A stretch of DNA of 64,000 nt. Origin: Chitinophagales bacterium (lineage in GTDB: Bacteria > Bacteroidota > Bacteroidia > Chitinophagales > JADIYW01). The translations under genes were made by a program, and so were the position numbers. The stretch lies in the NCBI GenBank assembly GCA_020636535.1, contig JACJXT010000013.1, forward strand, positions 310,001 to 374,000. The letters are read 5' to 3'. Each line of letters begins with the position of its first letter. Within the stretch, counting starts at the first letter, position 1. The notes beneath the pieces are model-generated. The model was given only the letters and a program-made list of their open reading frames with translations, ran no database searches and had not been told where the DNA came from. Of the stretch, positions 53,884 to 62,808 are shown piece after piece.

Positions 53884-53891
53884 TAACTTTG
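53884..53891 (+). promoter_or_regulatory. -7 box of the TPR protein gene
   Basis: TAACTTTG, an exact TAnnTTTG match, 8 nt before ATG 53900. Confidence 0.5.
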
Positions 53892-53899
53892 TAAAGATT

Positions 53900-55306
53900 A
53901 TGCAACTATCCAATTTTGACGATAATTTTAACAACGAAATTAGCCAATTAGTACAACAATACGAACAGGCAGTTAAAACCAATCAATCTATTTTTTTTAA
54001 TCAAGATAATTTTGAGTCGATAATTGCGTACTACGAAAGTAGAGCAGAGCTAGACCATGCTTATCATGCAGTACAAAAAGCACTAGAAGTACATAATTAT
54101 TCTGCTATGCTTTGGTTAAAATTTGCACAACTCACTTTTCAAATCAAAGATTGCGATGAAGCACTACAATACTTAGATAAAGCAGAAGCATTAGATCCAT
54201 CTGAAATTGGAATTGGTTTATTGAGATGCGAAATTTACACTTTTGAAGGCAATTACGATAAAGCACTAGAGTTACTTCAAGCATTAGAATTAAAAGCAGA
54301 TAAAGATGATTTACCAGAAATCTATTTGCAATTTTGCGATGTTTACGAAGATAAAAGCGAGTACAACAAAGCATATGAATATCTAAAAAAATGCATCATT
54401 CAAGACACTACGAATGAAGAAGCTTTTTCTAGAATTAACTATGCAGCAGATTTTAATGCACTACACTACGATAGTTTAGCATTTCATCAATCACTAATAG
54501 AAAATGAACCATATAATTTTAATGCGTGGTACAATTTACATTACAGCTATAAAGCATTAGATAATTTAGATAAAGCTATAGACGCATTAGAATTTGCATT
54601 AGCAATTGATGAAGATGAAGATTTTATATACATAGAATTAGCAACTCTGTATCATAAAACAAAACAGTACGACAAAGCTTTGGCTATCTTATCGGAAATG
54701 TCTACACTTTTTGAAGACGATGAAGAAATGAATATGCTTAAAGCACACAATTACTTTGCACTAGAAAAATATAAAATGGCTCGTTATCATTATAATAGAG
54801 TTATTCGTATTGATCCAACACACAGCGAAGCATATTATCATTTAGGTTTAACTTATCAGCAAGAAAATAAATGGGACAAAGCACATCAGTCGTTCGAGAA
54901 AGCAAAAGAATTAAATAATGATCAATATGATTTTTTATTAGCTTATGCCAATTCTGCTATTGTGTTAGAAGAAGAAGATGTAGCCATGTTTACCGTTTTA
55001 TGTGCGATAGATTTAATGCCTATCAAATCAGACGCTTATATTTTATTAACTAAATTACTATATGATATTGATGATTTAGATGGCGTATATTCTTACTTAG
55101 ATCATGCTATTTCACTACAAAAAAACAATGTAGCAATTAGATACGCTAAAGTAGCCGCACTTTTATTGCAACATAAAGACAAAGAAGCACAAATACAGCT
55201 ACAAGAATTACTAGCAGAAGATGCAACACATCATACTATTCTATTTGATATAGCACCAGACTTAGAAAACAATTTTATAGTACAAGAATGCTTGAGTAAC
55301 TTATAA
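53900..55306 (+). CDS. TPR-repeat protein, 468 aa
   Basis: No signal peptide; composed of about ten tetratricopeptide units, e.g. AMLWLKFAQLTFQIKDCDEA, FNAWYNLHYSYKALDNLDKA, SEAYYHLGLTYQQENKWDKA. Acidic. TPR proteins are protein-interaction scaffolds; nothing indicates the partner. Its gene is single and has a short predicted leader. Confidence 0.9.
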   Translation: MQLSNFDDNFNNEISQLVQQYEQAVKTNQSIFFNQDNFESIIAYYESRAELDHAYHAVQKALEVHNYSAMLWLKFAQLTFQIKDCDEALQYLDKAEALDPSEIGIGLLRCEIYTFEGNYDKALELLQALELKADKDDLPEIYLQFCDVYEDKSEYNKAYEYLKKCIIQDTTNEEAFSRINYAADFNALHYDSLAFHQSLIENEPYNFNAWYNLHYSYKALDNLDKAIDALEFALAIDEDEDFIYIELATLYHKTKQYDKALAILSEMSTLFEDDEEMNMLKAHNYFALEKYKMARYHYNRVIRIDPTHSEAYYHLGLTYQQENKWDKAHQSFEKAKELNNDQYDFLLAYANSAIVLEEEDVAMFTVLCAIDLMPIKSDAYILLTKLLYDIDDLDGVYSYLDHAISLQKNNVAIRYAKVAALLLQHKDKEAQIQLQELLAEDATHHTILFDIAPDLENNFIVQECLSNL

Positions 55307-55341
55307 TCAAAGCACCATACTTATCATTTAAAATCATGATT

Positions 55342-55371
55342 CGTCATTCCTGCGAAAGCAGGAATCTATTG
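55342..55371. repeat. CGTCATTC element with GAAA tetraloop hairpin
   Basis: ATTCCTGC-GAAA-GCAGGAAT forms an 8-bp stem with a GNRA loop (55346-55365), inside CGTCATTCC...GGAATCTATT. The same head and tail (CGTCATTC, GGAATCTATT) begin the element at 57519. Confidence 0.65.
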
Positions 55372-55490
55372 TTTTCCCATCAATTCTCTCATCAGAGTTT
55401 TCTTTGAATAACTCTGATGCAATTAAATTAGAGCGTCTTTTACAAAATTTGCTTCGTCTTATATCAAGACAAAAGTTGGTGCTAATTAAT

Positions 55491-55498
55491 TATCTTTG
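55491..55498 (+). promoter_or_regulatory. -7 box of aroE, 4 nt before the start codon
   Basis: TATCTTTG, an exact match, then TCGC and ATG 55503. This fixes the start of aroE at 55503 rather than at any upstream in-frame codon and predicts a leaderless message. Confidence 0.65.
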
Positions 55499-55502
55499 TC
55501 GC

Positions 55503-56264
55503 ATGATAAATTTAGCTGCTGTTAAAAATTTATATGGACTAATAGGATTTCCTTTGTCGCATTCTTTCTCTAAAGGATACTTTGCCGAAAAGTTTATAAA
55601 AGAAGAAATAATAGATAGCTACTACGATACTTTTCCACTAGAAAACATCGCTCAATTTCCTAGCTTAATACAACAACATGCCAACTTAAAAGGACTCAAT
55701 GTTACCATTCCATACAAACAACAAATCATACCATTTTTAGATACTGTAGATGAAGCAGCAACAACCATTGGTGCAGTAAACACCATCAAGTTTAGCAATG
55801 GCATCTTAAGTGGTCATAACTCTGATGCCTTTGGATTTGAACAAAGTTTGTTACCACTCATCAACCAAACAATAAACCAAGCAATTATTTTAGGCACTGG
55901 TGGTGCTAGCAAAGCAGTGGCGTATGTTTTAAACCAATTAAACATTCCATTTATTTATTTATCTAGAAATGCCAATCATCAACAAAGTATTTTTTCCTAC
56001 GATGAATTTAACCAAAACAACAACTTAGCAGACTATCTTTTAGTTGTTAATACAACACCATTAGGCATGTATCCAAACGAACAATCTTGTCCTAGTCTCA
56101 ATTATAATCAAGTATCAAAAAATCATATATTTTATGATTTAGTATATAATCCAACAGAAACTGTATTTTTAGCCAACGCAAAATCAAAAGGTGCTACAAC
56201 AAAAAATGGGTTAGAAATGTTATATCTACAAGCCGAAAAAAGTTGGCAAATTTGGAACGCATAA
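55503..56264 (+). CDS. aroE: Shikimate dehydrogenase
   Basis: 253 aa. Substrate domain LYGLIGFPLSHSFSKGYF and LNVTIPYKQQI, with catalytic Lys and Asp (GHNSDAFGFEQSL). NADP-binding Rossmann loop ILGTGGASKAVAY. The gene could be extended 33 codons upstream, but the -7 box and the conserved N-terminus (MINLAAVKNLYGL) support this start. Catalyses 3-dehydroshikimate reduction in the chorismate pathway. Proline dehydrogenase follows after 10 nt. Confidence 0.94.
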   Translation: MINLAAVKNLYGLIGFPLSHSFSKGYFAEKFIKEEIIDSYYDTFPLENIAQFPSLIQQHANLKGLNVTIPYKQQIIPFLDTVDEAATTIGAVNTIKFSNGILSGHNSDAFGFEQSLLPLINQTINQAIILGTGGASKAVAYVLNQLNIPFIYLSRNANHQQSIFSYDEFNQNNNLADYLLVVNTTPLGMYPNEQSCPSLNYNQVSKNHIFYDLVYNPTETVFLANAKSKGATTKNGLEMLYLQAEKSWQIWNA

Positions 56265-56274
56265 ATTTTTTATA

Positions 56275-57453
56275 ATGATAGATTTTAACAATACACAAAT
56301 TGCATTTCAGTATCTATCTAACTATGAGTTAATTAAAACTTATCAAATTTATCGGTTGATTAATCTCAACTGGCTAGTAAATATTGGTACGAAAACAGCA
56401 TCTGCTATGATAAATAACGGACTGAAATTTCCTGTAGTTCTAGGAATGCGTCCTACGATTTACAGTATTTTTTGTGGTGGTGAAACGCTGTCTTTAACTC
56501 AAAAAAAAATAGATAAATTATATCAGTATAAAGTACATTCTATTTTAGATTATGGTGTAGAAGCAAAAGAAACGACCGAAGATTTTGACAAAACCATGAG
56601 TACAATTATAGATGCTATTCAGTTTGCCTCAAAGCATCAAGCAGTAAAACAAGTATGTTCAAAGTTTACTGGATTAATTCCTTCGGCTATCTTAAAAAAA
56701 CTACACTACAATATTGATTTAAGCACTGCCGAAAAAAAATCGTATCAACAATCTATAGATAGAATAAATAATATTGCAGCAACAGCACATCAGCATCAAG
56801 TAAGTTTATTTATAGATGCAGAAGAAAGTTGGTATCAAAATCCACTAGACGATTTAGCATATCAGCTGATGTTAAAATACAACAAAGACTATCCATTAAT
56901 ATATAATACTGTTCAATGTTATTTAAAAAGTAGAATAACATATTTTAAAAACATAATCAATAAATCTATAGAAAATAAAATTATATATGGTGTAAAATTA
57001 GTTCGTGGTGCTTATATGGAAAAAGAAGCCCAATATGCAAAACAAAATAATACAGAAAATCCATTAAACAGTTCTAAAGCAGCCACAGATAACGACTATA
57101 ATCGTGCTTTGCAAATAGCTGTAGAAAACATTAATCATGTAGCTATTTGTGTTGCAACACATAATGAAGAAAGTACAGCACTAATGGTACAATTGATGAA
57201 AGACAACAAGTTAATTAACAATCATGAACATATTTATTTTTCACAATTATTTGGCATGAGTGATAACTTGAGTTTTAATTTAGCAGCACAAGATTACAAT
57301 GCAACAAAATACATGCCTTATGGTCCAGTAGTAGATGTCATTCCGTACTTAATACGAAGAGCTCAGGAGAATACAGCTGTTGGCGGACAAATGGGTAGAG
57401 AGTTGCAACTACTTAAAAAAGAAATTCGTAGAAGAAAACTTTGGGTGTTGTAG
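56275..57453 (+). CDS. Proline dehydrogenase
   Basis: 392 aa FAD-dependent TIM-barrel enzyme. Signature residues: KLVRGAYMEKE, SLFIDAEESW, HNEES and the C-terminal PYGPVVDVIPYLIRRAQEN. Oxidises proline to pyrroline-5-carboxylate; monofunctional, lacking the P5C dehydrogenase domain of PutA. The distance to aroE (10 nt) suggests co-transcription, though the pathways are unrelated. Confidence 0.92.
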   Translation: MIDFNNTQIAFQYLSNYELIKTYQIYRLINLNWLVNIGTKTASAMINNGLKFPVVLGMRPTIYSIFCGGETLSLTQKKIDKLYQYKVHSILDYGVEAKETTEDFDKTMSTIIDAIQFASKHQAVKQVCSKFTGLIPSAILKKLHYNIDLSTAEKKSYQQSIDRINNIAATAHQHQVSLFIDAEESWYQNPLDDLAYQLMLKYNKDYPLIYNTVQCYLKSRITYFKNIINKSIENKIIYGVKLVRGAYMEKEAQYAKQNNTENPLNSSKAATDNDYNRALQIAVENINHVAICVATHNEESTALMVQLMKDNKLINNHEHIYFSQLFGMSDNLSFNLAAQDYNATKYMPYGPVVDVIPYLIRRAQENTAVGGQMGRELQLLKKEIRRRKLWVL

Positions 57454-57517
57454 TTCAATTTATAAAGTTTTACTATATTTAACTCGTTATACATTTGGAA
57501 GCAAAATAAAGTAAAAA

Positions 57518-57615
57518 TCGTCATTCTCAACTTGATTGGGAATCTATTTTACGATTTTTACGGCAGATTCCTGATAAATTTCTTCGTTATACTGCGAAAT
57601 TTTCTGGAATGACGA
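57518..57615. repeat. 98-bp CGTCATTC element with 9-bp terminal inverted repeats
   Basis: Bounded by TCGTCATTC (57518-57526) and GAATGACGA (57607-57615). Interior includes CAACTTGATTGGGAATC and CGGCAGATTCCTGAT. Its reverse complement aligns with 11358-11496. The layout is MITE-like; no target-site duplication was identified. Confidence 0.7.
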
Positions 57616-57652
57616 CCAAATGTAGAATAGATTATATAAAAAACAAAAAAAT

Positions 57653-58009
57653 ATGAAAAAGGTTATCGGAATAATAGTAGCAAGTATAGTACTAGTAAGT
57701 TGTAATGCTACAAAAAAAGCCAGTAAGACGGCATCAGAAGATGTTAAATTAAATATATACTCTTTTAAAGAAGATGTATTGCCTATATTTACAGCAAGTT
57801 GTTCTCCATGTCATACTAATCCAGAAGGAAAACATGTTTACTTGGAAGACCATATGGTAGCAATAGAAAATATCGACGACATTTTAACAAGAGTTCAACT
57901 ACCAACTACCGATGAAAAATTCATGCCATTTAAAAGTAAAAAAGCTCCATTAACAGAAGAGCAAATCAAAATCATTAGAGATTGGAAACTTTCTGGTATG
58001 CAAGAGTAA
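57653..58009 (+). CDS. Small c-type cytochrome lipoprotein
   Basis: 118 aa; lipobox Cys17 (LVSC). A single heme-binding site CSPCH (Cys50, Cys53, His54) and a candidate distal ligand Met91 in KFMPFKSKKAPL; the LTEEQIKIIRDWKLSGM helix is the usual C-terminal cytochrome c helix. Likely a membrane-attached electron carrier or c-type domain protein facing the periplasm. Confidence 0.85.
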   Translation: MKKVIGIIVASIVLVSCNATKKASKTASEDVKLNIYSFKEDVLPIFTASCSPCHTNPEGKHVYLEDHMVAIENIDDILTRVQLPTTDEKFMPFKSKKAPLTEEQIKIIRDWKLSGMQE

Positions 58010-58196
58010 GGTGTAGATTGTCTTCTGCTCTAAATAATATAGAAGTTATCACTTTCTCTTTATTATTTTTCTATCACAGAGCAAAGTGCGTTAATAGCAT
58101 TTTGTATGGTTATATTTCCCAAATCTCTACTGTAAATTTAGCTTAATACTAATTAACTTGAGATAGAAATATAATCAACGAAAAATTTTAAAAATC

Positions 58197-58210
58197 CAAT
58201 GCATGCATTG
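58197..58210. promoter_or_regulatory. Perfect 14-bp palindrome upstream of the hotdog gene
   Basis: CAATGCATGCATTG, no loop, lies 11 nt upstream of the near-consensus -7 box TATCTTTA (58222-58229). The position between -33 and -7 suits a repressor site. Confidence 0.45.
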
Positions 58211-58245
58211 TAATTTTTTATTATCTTTAGTTCAGAAAATTAATT

Positions 58246-58740
58246 ATGTTATCTACAGAAAAACAAAATCAATATATAAAAGTAATGACCAATCCTATTA
58301 GCTATAAACTAGGATTATCCTATACTTTACCAATGGCATCTATTGCTGGCATGAAGCTAAAAACACTTAATCAAACTACTTGCGAAGTAACCGTACCTTT
58401 TAAATTTCTAAATAAAAATCCATTTGGCTCAACTTATTGGGCTGTTTTAGGAATGGCATCAGAAGCAGCATCTGGAATTTTACTAATGATGTATGTACAT
58501 AAATTAGAACCATCTGTGTCTACATTTGTAACAGGTTGCAATGCTAAGTTTATCAAACAAGCTAAAGGAATTACTACTTTTGTTTGCAATGATGGAAAAA
58601 CTATTGCAGAAAGTGTATTAAAATCAATAACAACTGGTGATGCACAAACATTTCATACCACAGTAAATGGTTATGACAAAGATGGTACTTTACTTTGCGA
58701 ATTTGAGTACGATTGGGGCGTGAAGCAAAGAAGAAAATAA
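58246..58740 (+). CDS. DUF4442-type hotdog-fold protein
   Basis: 164 aa. The hotdog motif is seen in NPFGSTYWAVLGMASEAASGILLM and CNAKFIKQAKGITTFVCND. DUF4442 proteins are related to acyl-CoA thioesterases such as PaaI. Catalytic residues are not conserved enough to predict a substrate. Isolated gene with its own promoter, possible operator and terminator. Confidence 0.85.
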   Translation: MLSTEKQNQYIKVMTNPISYKLGLSYTLPMASIAGMKLKTLNQTTCEVTVPFKFLNKNPFGSTYWAVLGMASEAASGILLMMYVHKLEPSVSTFVTGCNAKFIKQAKGITTFVCNDGKTIAESVLKSITTGDAQTFHTTVNGYDKDGTLLCEFEYDWGVKQRRK

Positions 58741-58760
58741 TGATATAACCTACAACAAAA

Positions 58761-58790
58761 AAAGGCAGTAGAATTAACTACTGCCTTTTT
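58761..58790. terminator. Bidirectional terminator
   Basis: 11-bp stem AAAGGCAGTAG / CTACTGCCTTT (58761-58771, 58778-58788), loop 6 nt, flanked by T runs on both strands. Serves the hotdog gene and the convergent RRM gene. Confidence 0.9.
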
Positions 58791-58810
58791 CTTTCATTTT
58801 ACATTCAAAT

Positions 58811-59056
58811 TTATGCTTTAGGTCGTGCTTCATTTACTACAAGCGTTCTACCTTTTAATTCTTTTCCGTTTAATTCTTCTACAGCATTTCTTGCCTCGTT
58901 AGAGTCGTCTAATTCTACAAATGAAAATCCTTTGCTTTTACCAGTAAATTTATCAGTGATAATTTTAGCTGATTGAAAGCTTGGGTAATTGGAAAATAAT
59001 TCAGCTAACTGATCTTCAGTAACTCCATAATTTAAATTTCCTACATAAAGTGTCAT
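58811..59056 (-). CDS. RRM-domain RNA-binding protein
   Basis: 81 aa from ATG 59056; the extra 16 in-frame codons upstream are not conserved-looking. RNP2 (LYVGNL), RNP1 (KGFSFVEL) and the GKELKGRTLVVNEARP ending are typical of the small single-RRM proteins found in Bacteroidota and Cyanobacteria, thought to bind mRNAs globally. A -7 box TATCTTTG lies 15 nt upstream. Confidence 0.95.
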   Translation of the reverse strand: MTLYVGNLNYGVTEDQLAELFSNYPSFQSAKIITDKFTGKSKGFSFVELDDSNEARNAVEELNGKELKGRTLVVNEARPKA

Positions 59057-59071
59057 AAAAAATAATTTTGA

Positions 59072-59079
59072 CAAAGATA
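59072..59079 (-). promoter_or_regulatory. -7 box of the RRM protein gene
   Basis: TATCTTTG on the minus strand, an exact match to the consensus, 15 nt before the start at 59056. Confidence 0.5.
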
Positions 59080-59148
59080 CGACAATAAAGATGCCAAATA
59101 CCATACTTTCCAGATTTTATATATTTAATAACATTTACTTATTTATTG

Positions 59149-59156
59149 TAATTTTG
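59149..59156 (+). promoter_or_regulatory. -7 box of the thiamine cluster, 4 nt before the start codon
   Basis: TAATTTTG, an exact match, then AACC and ATG 59161. The three-gene thiamine transcript would be leaderless and no TPP riboswitch could fit in the leader. Confidence 0.6.
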
Positions 59157-59160
59157 AACC

Positions 59161-59781
59161 ATGGATTTCATAATTTACACTGCTTCAGACAATTTTGATG
59201 GAGAAATTGATGTACTCACTCAGCTTTTGGAATATCCTAACACTTATTTGTACATTAGAAAACCTGAGTTAGACGATTTTTCTTTAGTCGATTTTGTAGA
59301 ACAAATTCCAGAAAAATATTGGCAACAATGCGTCACTACTTCTTTAATTATTACTAAAGAATTTGACTTAGCTGGTTATCATTTTACTAGAGATATTTTG
59401 AGTAAAAACACCAATTACAACCAAAAAGTAATCGATTGGTTACATCAAAACCACAAAATAAGTTCTGCTTCTGCACATGATATTGCTACGCTACAACAGT
59501 ATAAAAGTCAATTTAAACACCTTATTTTATCACCATTTTTTCCTAGTATTTCAAAAGTCAATCACCAAAACAATTGGAACATGACCCAAATAAAAGATGA
59601 ATTACTAACAGAAAGAACTTCAAAAATTTTTGCAGTTGGAGGCATTCAAGCAGATAATATTAATCAAATTAAATCATATAATATAAATGGAATAGGACTT
59701 TTAGGTACACTTTGGCAAGATAATAACAAAGCAATAGAACATTTTCAAAAAATATTTAGTACATTTAATGACTCATTCTAG
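59161..59781 (+). CDS. ThiE/TenI-like protein
   Basis: 206 aa TIM-barrel of the thiamine phosphate synthase/TenI family: YLYIRKPELDDF in place of the substrate QLRxK, SSASAHD, LILSPFFPSISK in place of the phosphate GPIFPTxTK, and FAVGGIQADNINQIKSY with GLLGTLW. Several catalytic residues of ThiE are changed, so it may be a TenI-type or regulatory paralog. It heads an operon with thiD and thiE. Confidence 0.82.
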   Translation: MDFIIYTASDNFDGEIDVLTQLLEYPNTYLYIRKPELDDFSLVDFVEQIPEKYWQQCVTTSLIITKEFDLAGYHFTRDILSKNTNYNQKVIDWLHQNHKISSASAHDIATLQQYKSQFKHLILSPFFPSISKVNHQNNWNMTQIKDELLTERTSKIFAVGGIQADNINQIKSYNINGIGLLGTLWQDNNKAIEHFQKIFSTFNDSF

Positions 59782-59782
59782 T

Positions 59783-60532
59783 ATGAACAAACGACCTATT
59801 ACATTGAGCATTGCTGGCTACGATCCTAGTGGTGGTGCTGGTGTTTTGGCTGATATTAAAACCTTTGAACAGCACAAAGTAGCAGGAATGGCAGTTACAA
59901 CAGCTATAACTTACCAAACCGAAGACAGTTTTAAAGCAGTAGATTGGCTACACTATAAACAGATTAAAGGTCAACTTAAACTGATTATTAAAAGATACGA
60001 TATAAAGTATATTAAAATTGGATTAATAGAAAATTTAGATATACTTTATAAATTATTAAAATATCTACATAAAAAAATAGAGCATCCGTATATTATTTGG
60101 GATCCAATTCTAAGAGCATCTATGGGTTATGACTTTAAACATAAGATTGAAAAAAAGACATTAAAAAAGATATTAAAATACTGTACTGTAATTACACCCA
60201 ACTGGAGAGAAGCTGAAATATTGACTAAAAACAAAGATGCTATTGTTGCCTGTAATAAAATGGCAGCACACTGTATTGTATTTTTAAAAGGTGGTCATAA
60301 TATAGAAACGCCAGCTACAGATATGGTTTGGGAAGGAGAAAGCTTAGATATTTTGCATCCAGATGTAATTACTAATTTAGAAAAACATGGCACTGGCTGC
60401 GTTTTATCTGCTGCACTTTTATCTAATATAGCATTAGGAATTCCTTTTAAATTATCTTGCCAGTTGGCGAAAAATTATACACTCAAATATATATTAAGTA
60501 ACAACACAAAATTGGGCTTTCATAAAATATGA
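59783..60532 (+). CDS. thiD: Hydroxymethylpyrimidine/phosphomethylpyrimidine kinase
   Basis: 249 aa from ATG 59783; an ATG at 59768 inside the previous gene is an alternative. Signature GYDPSGGAGVLADIKTF, TPNWREAEIL and the HGTGC anion hole (LEKHGTGCVLSAAL). Makes HMP-pyrophosphate for thiamine synthesis or salvage. Its stop overlaps the thiE start (ATGA). Confidence 0.92.
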   Translation: MNKRPITLSIAGYDPSGGAGVLADIKTFEQHKVAGMAVTTAITYQTEDSFKAVDWLHYKQIKGQLKLIIKRYDIKYIKIGLIENLDILYKLLKYLHKKIEHPYIIWDPILRASMGYDFKHKIEKKTLKKILKYCTVITPNWREAEILTKNKDAIVACNKMAAHCIVFLKGGHNIETPATDMVWEGESLDILHPDVITNLEKHGTGCVLSAALLSNIALGIPFKLSCQLAKNYTLKYILSNNTKLGFHKI

Positions 60533-61152
60533 TAAGTCGTTTTCATTATTTAACGCAAGATTTAGCGAATATATCACACCAAGCATTAATACAAACTGCT
60601 TGCGAAAATAGTATTGATTGGATTCAGCTTAGAATTAAAGATAAAGACGAAGCAACTGTTTTACAAATAGCACAAGAAGCCAAGCAAATAACCAATCAGT
60701 ACAATACTACACTTATTATTAACGACTTTGTAACTGTTGCAAAAACGGTTGATGCACATGGAGTTCATCTTGGCAAAAATGATATGTCTATATTAGCAGC
60801 AAGGAAAATTTTAGGCGATGATAAAATTATTGGTGCTACGGCAAACACAATAGACGATATTATTCAACTTGCAAAATTGCCTATCAACTATATTGGTTTA
60901 GGTCCTTTTAGATTTACTAGTACTAAAAAACAACTCTCTCCTATTCTTGGAATTGATGGCTATAAAAATATCATAGAAAAAATAAATAAATTAAATATAG
61001 ATATTCCAATTATAGCTATTGGTGGAATTAATTTTGATGATGTTAATAGTTTATTAGCCACTGGTATTCATGGCATCGCTGTTTCATCTGCTATTAATTT
61101 AAGTAAGGATAGAGCAAATGCCATTCAATCGTTTTTATTATTCTTTGATTAA
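60529..61152 (+). CDS. thiE: Thiamine phosphate synthase
   Basis: 207 aa with intact active-site motifs: QLRIKDKDE, LIINDFVTVAK, GVHLGKNDM, GLGPFRFTSTK and IAIGGINFDDV. Joins HMP-pyrophosphate and thiazole phosphate. The genes for making either half (thiC, thiG) are not here, suggesting a salvage set or a second locus. Its 3' end overlaps the convergent membrane protein gene by 15 nt. Confidence 0.94.
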   Translation: MISRFHYLTQDLANISHQALIQTACENSIDWIQLRIKDKDEATVLQIAQEAKQITNQYNTTLIINDFVTVAKTVDAHGVHLGKNDMSILAARKILGDDKIIGATANTIDDIIQLAKLPINYIGLGPFRFTSTKKQLSPILGIDGYKNIIEKINKLNIDIPIIAIGGINFDDVNSLLATGIHGIAVSSAINLSKDRANAIQSFLLFFD

Positions 61153-62808
61153 AATAGTATAGTAGTTAGAAGCCAGACTATCTTGTTTAAAACTAAATTG
61201 TTCATAGTTATTATAAAAATTATTCCAAGAAGTATCTGAGCTTAGGTGTGGATCTCGAAGTAAAGTTTCTGAAACAATAATAATATCTATACTATCATTT
61301 TCTAAATAATATTTAAATGGAATCGTTTTCTTTTTATCAAAAATAGTATTGACTTCTTTAAAGCGATGATCTAACATTCCTGTTACAAATGGCATATTGG
61401 TAAATACAGTATGTTTTTTATTAGGTAGTGATTGTAGGTAATTTATTAATTGCTGATTAGTTTTATTTGCTACTTCTTTATTTTGATTTAGATTTAAAAA
61501 TTTGTAATTAATTCCATTAATCAGAATTATACTTGAAGAAAATACTAAAACAATTGCTACAACATATTTTGTGCATTTTATAGGCATTAGCGTTTCAAAT
61601 AAAAATGCTAATACTACTATATATAATATACTTTGCATATAAATATAATGCATTCTTGGAAAATACAATATACAAGAAATGAATGTTGGTACTACAAAAC
61701 AAATAAGTAGAATTAATATGAATAAATTTTGTTGTAGTAGTTTTAGAAAATAGTTTCTTTTGTTTTTATTCAATAATAGATAAGCAAAAGAAATATAAAA
61801 CAAAATAGTTAAAATAATTTTTATCTTTTTATATTTTATTAGAACTAATGGAATGCAATAATTTGGAAATGAAACAAACAAAGACACAATTAGGATTTTT
61901 ATACATAAAAATAAATGACTAAAAAACATTTTTGGATTTGTTTTTACAAGACATAGTAAAGAGTCGCAAGTACCAAAATATTGCTTAGCTAAGTCTTCCC
62001 AAATTAACCAAGCATCTGCATTTACTTTTTTCTGGTATACCATACCAAAAGCAAAGTGCTGAAAAAATGCGGCTACACTTCTTTTATAACCAAAAAAATC
62101 ATTAGAAGGAAATCTAAATATAAAATGCAATACTGCTACTAATGCTACAAAAGCCAACAAAGCAACAAAGTGTTTTTGTACAAGTGTTTTTCTTTTAATT
62201 AGTAAATAAATTACTAGTATAAAAACTATCATCAAAAATGATAAATAAAATTCTGGTCGTGCATAAGAACACAACAAACAAATGATTGCGAAAAATAATA
62301 ATTTATAAACTATATCTTTTAAGTAAGTAATATTGATTAATCCAAGTACTAAGATGATTAAACAAAAGTGCGAAATTCTTGGCCAAGCAATTACACTGCT
62401 TTCCATAGTTAGCAAACAAAAACTCATAAAAACTGCTAATAAAGCATTGATGTTTAGTCGTAGTAGTAAAATATACACTAATACTGGTAATAGAATTCCT
62501 AATAGTCTATAGTTTAAATAATATAATTTTATAGTATCTATAGTAATAAATGATAAGACTTTGTACCATAAACAATATAATGGTCCCCAATTTCTGTTAA
62601 AACTATTAGGTATATCTAAGCCAAATCTTAAGTAAGCTGCTTCGTCTGCAAACTGAATATCCATTTGTTGTTCTAAATTGGCGTATAGTTTTATGCCTAC
62701 TAGCAATAAAAATAAAATACCAATTGCATAGTGCCAAAATGGTTTTTGTGCTGTTCTTGTGTCAGCGTATATACCTTGTTCTATATAATTAAAAAATTGC
62801 TTAATCAT
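61138..62808 (-). CDS. Multi-pass membrane glycosyltransferase-like protein
   Basis: 556 aa, about eleven transmembrane helices. The first external loop has FADEAAYLRFGLDIPNSFNR then NWGPLYCLWYKVL, like the Asp-Glu loop of GT39/PMT/ArnT-type enzymes that use lipid-linked sugars. ARPEFYLS and FPRMHYIYMQSIL motifs recur in the neighbour. A C-terminal periplasmic part (about 435-556). Start overlaps the upstream gene by 4 nt (ATGA), so they are an operon. Confidence 0.7.
   Translation of the reverse strand: MIKQFFNYIEQGIYADTRTAQKPFWHYAIGILFLLLVGIKLYANLEQQMDIQFADEAAYLRFGLDIPNSFNRNWGPLYCLWYKVLSFITIDTIKLYYLNYRLLGILLPVLVYILLLRLNINALLAVFMSFCLLTMESSVIAWPRISHFCLIILVLGLINITYLKDIVYKLLFFAIICLLCSYARPEFYLSFLMIVFILVIYLLIKRKTLVQKHFVALLAFVALVAVLHFIFRFPSNDFFGYKRSVAAFFQHFAFGMVYQKKVNADAWLIWEDLAKQYFGTCDSLLCLVKTNPKMFFSHLFLCIKILIVSLFVSFPNYCIPLVLIKYKKIKIILTILFYISFAYLLLNKNKRNYFLKLLQQNLFILILLICFVVPTFISCILYFPRMHYIYMQSILYIVVLAFLFETLMPIKCTKYVVAIVLVFSSSIILINGINYKFLNLNQNKEVANKTNQQLINYLQSLPNKKHTVFTNMPFVTGMLDHRFKEVNTIFDKKKTIPFKYYLENDSIDIIIVSETLLRDPHLSSDTSWNNFYNNYEQFSFKQDSLASNYYTILIKE

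Noticed and set aside
55404..55502. Longer N-terminus for shikimate dehydrogenase
   Set aside because: The -7 box lies inside that extension and the extra residues do not resemble AroE.
59057..59160. TPP riboswitch upstream of the thiamine genes
   Set aside because: The 104-nt gap lacks the conserved CTGAGA and ACCTGA blocks and the promoter is 4 nt before the ATG.
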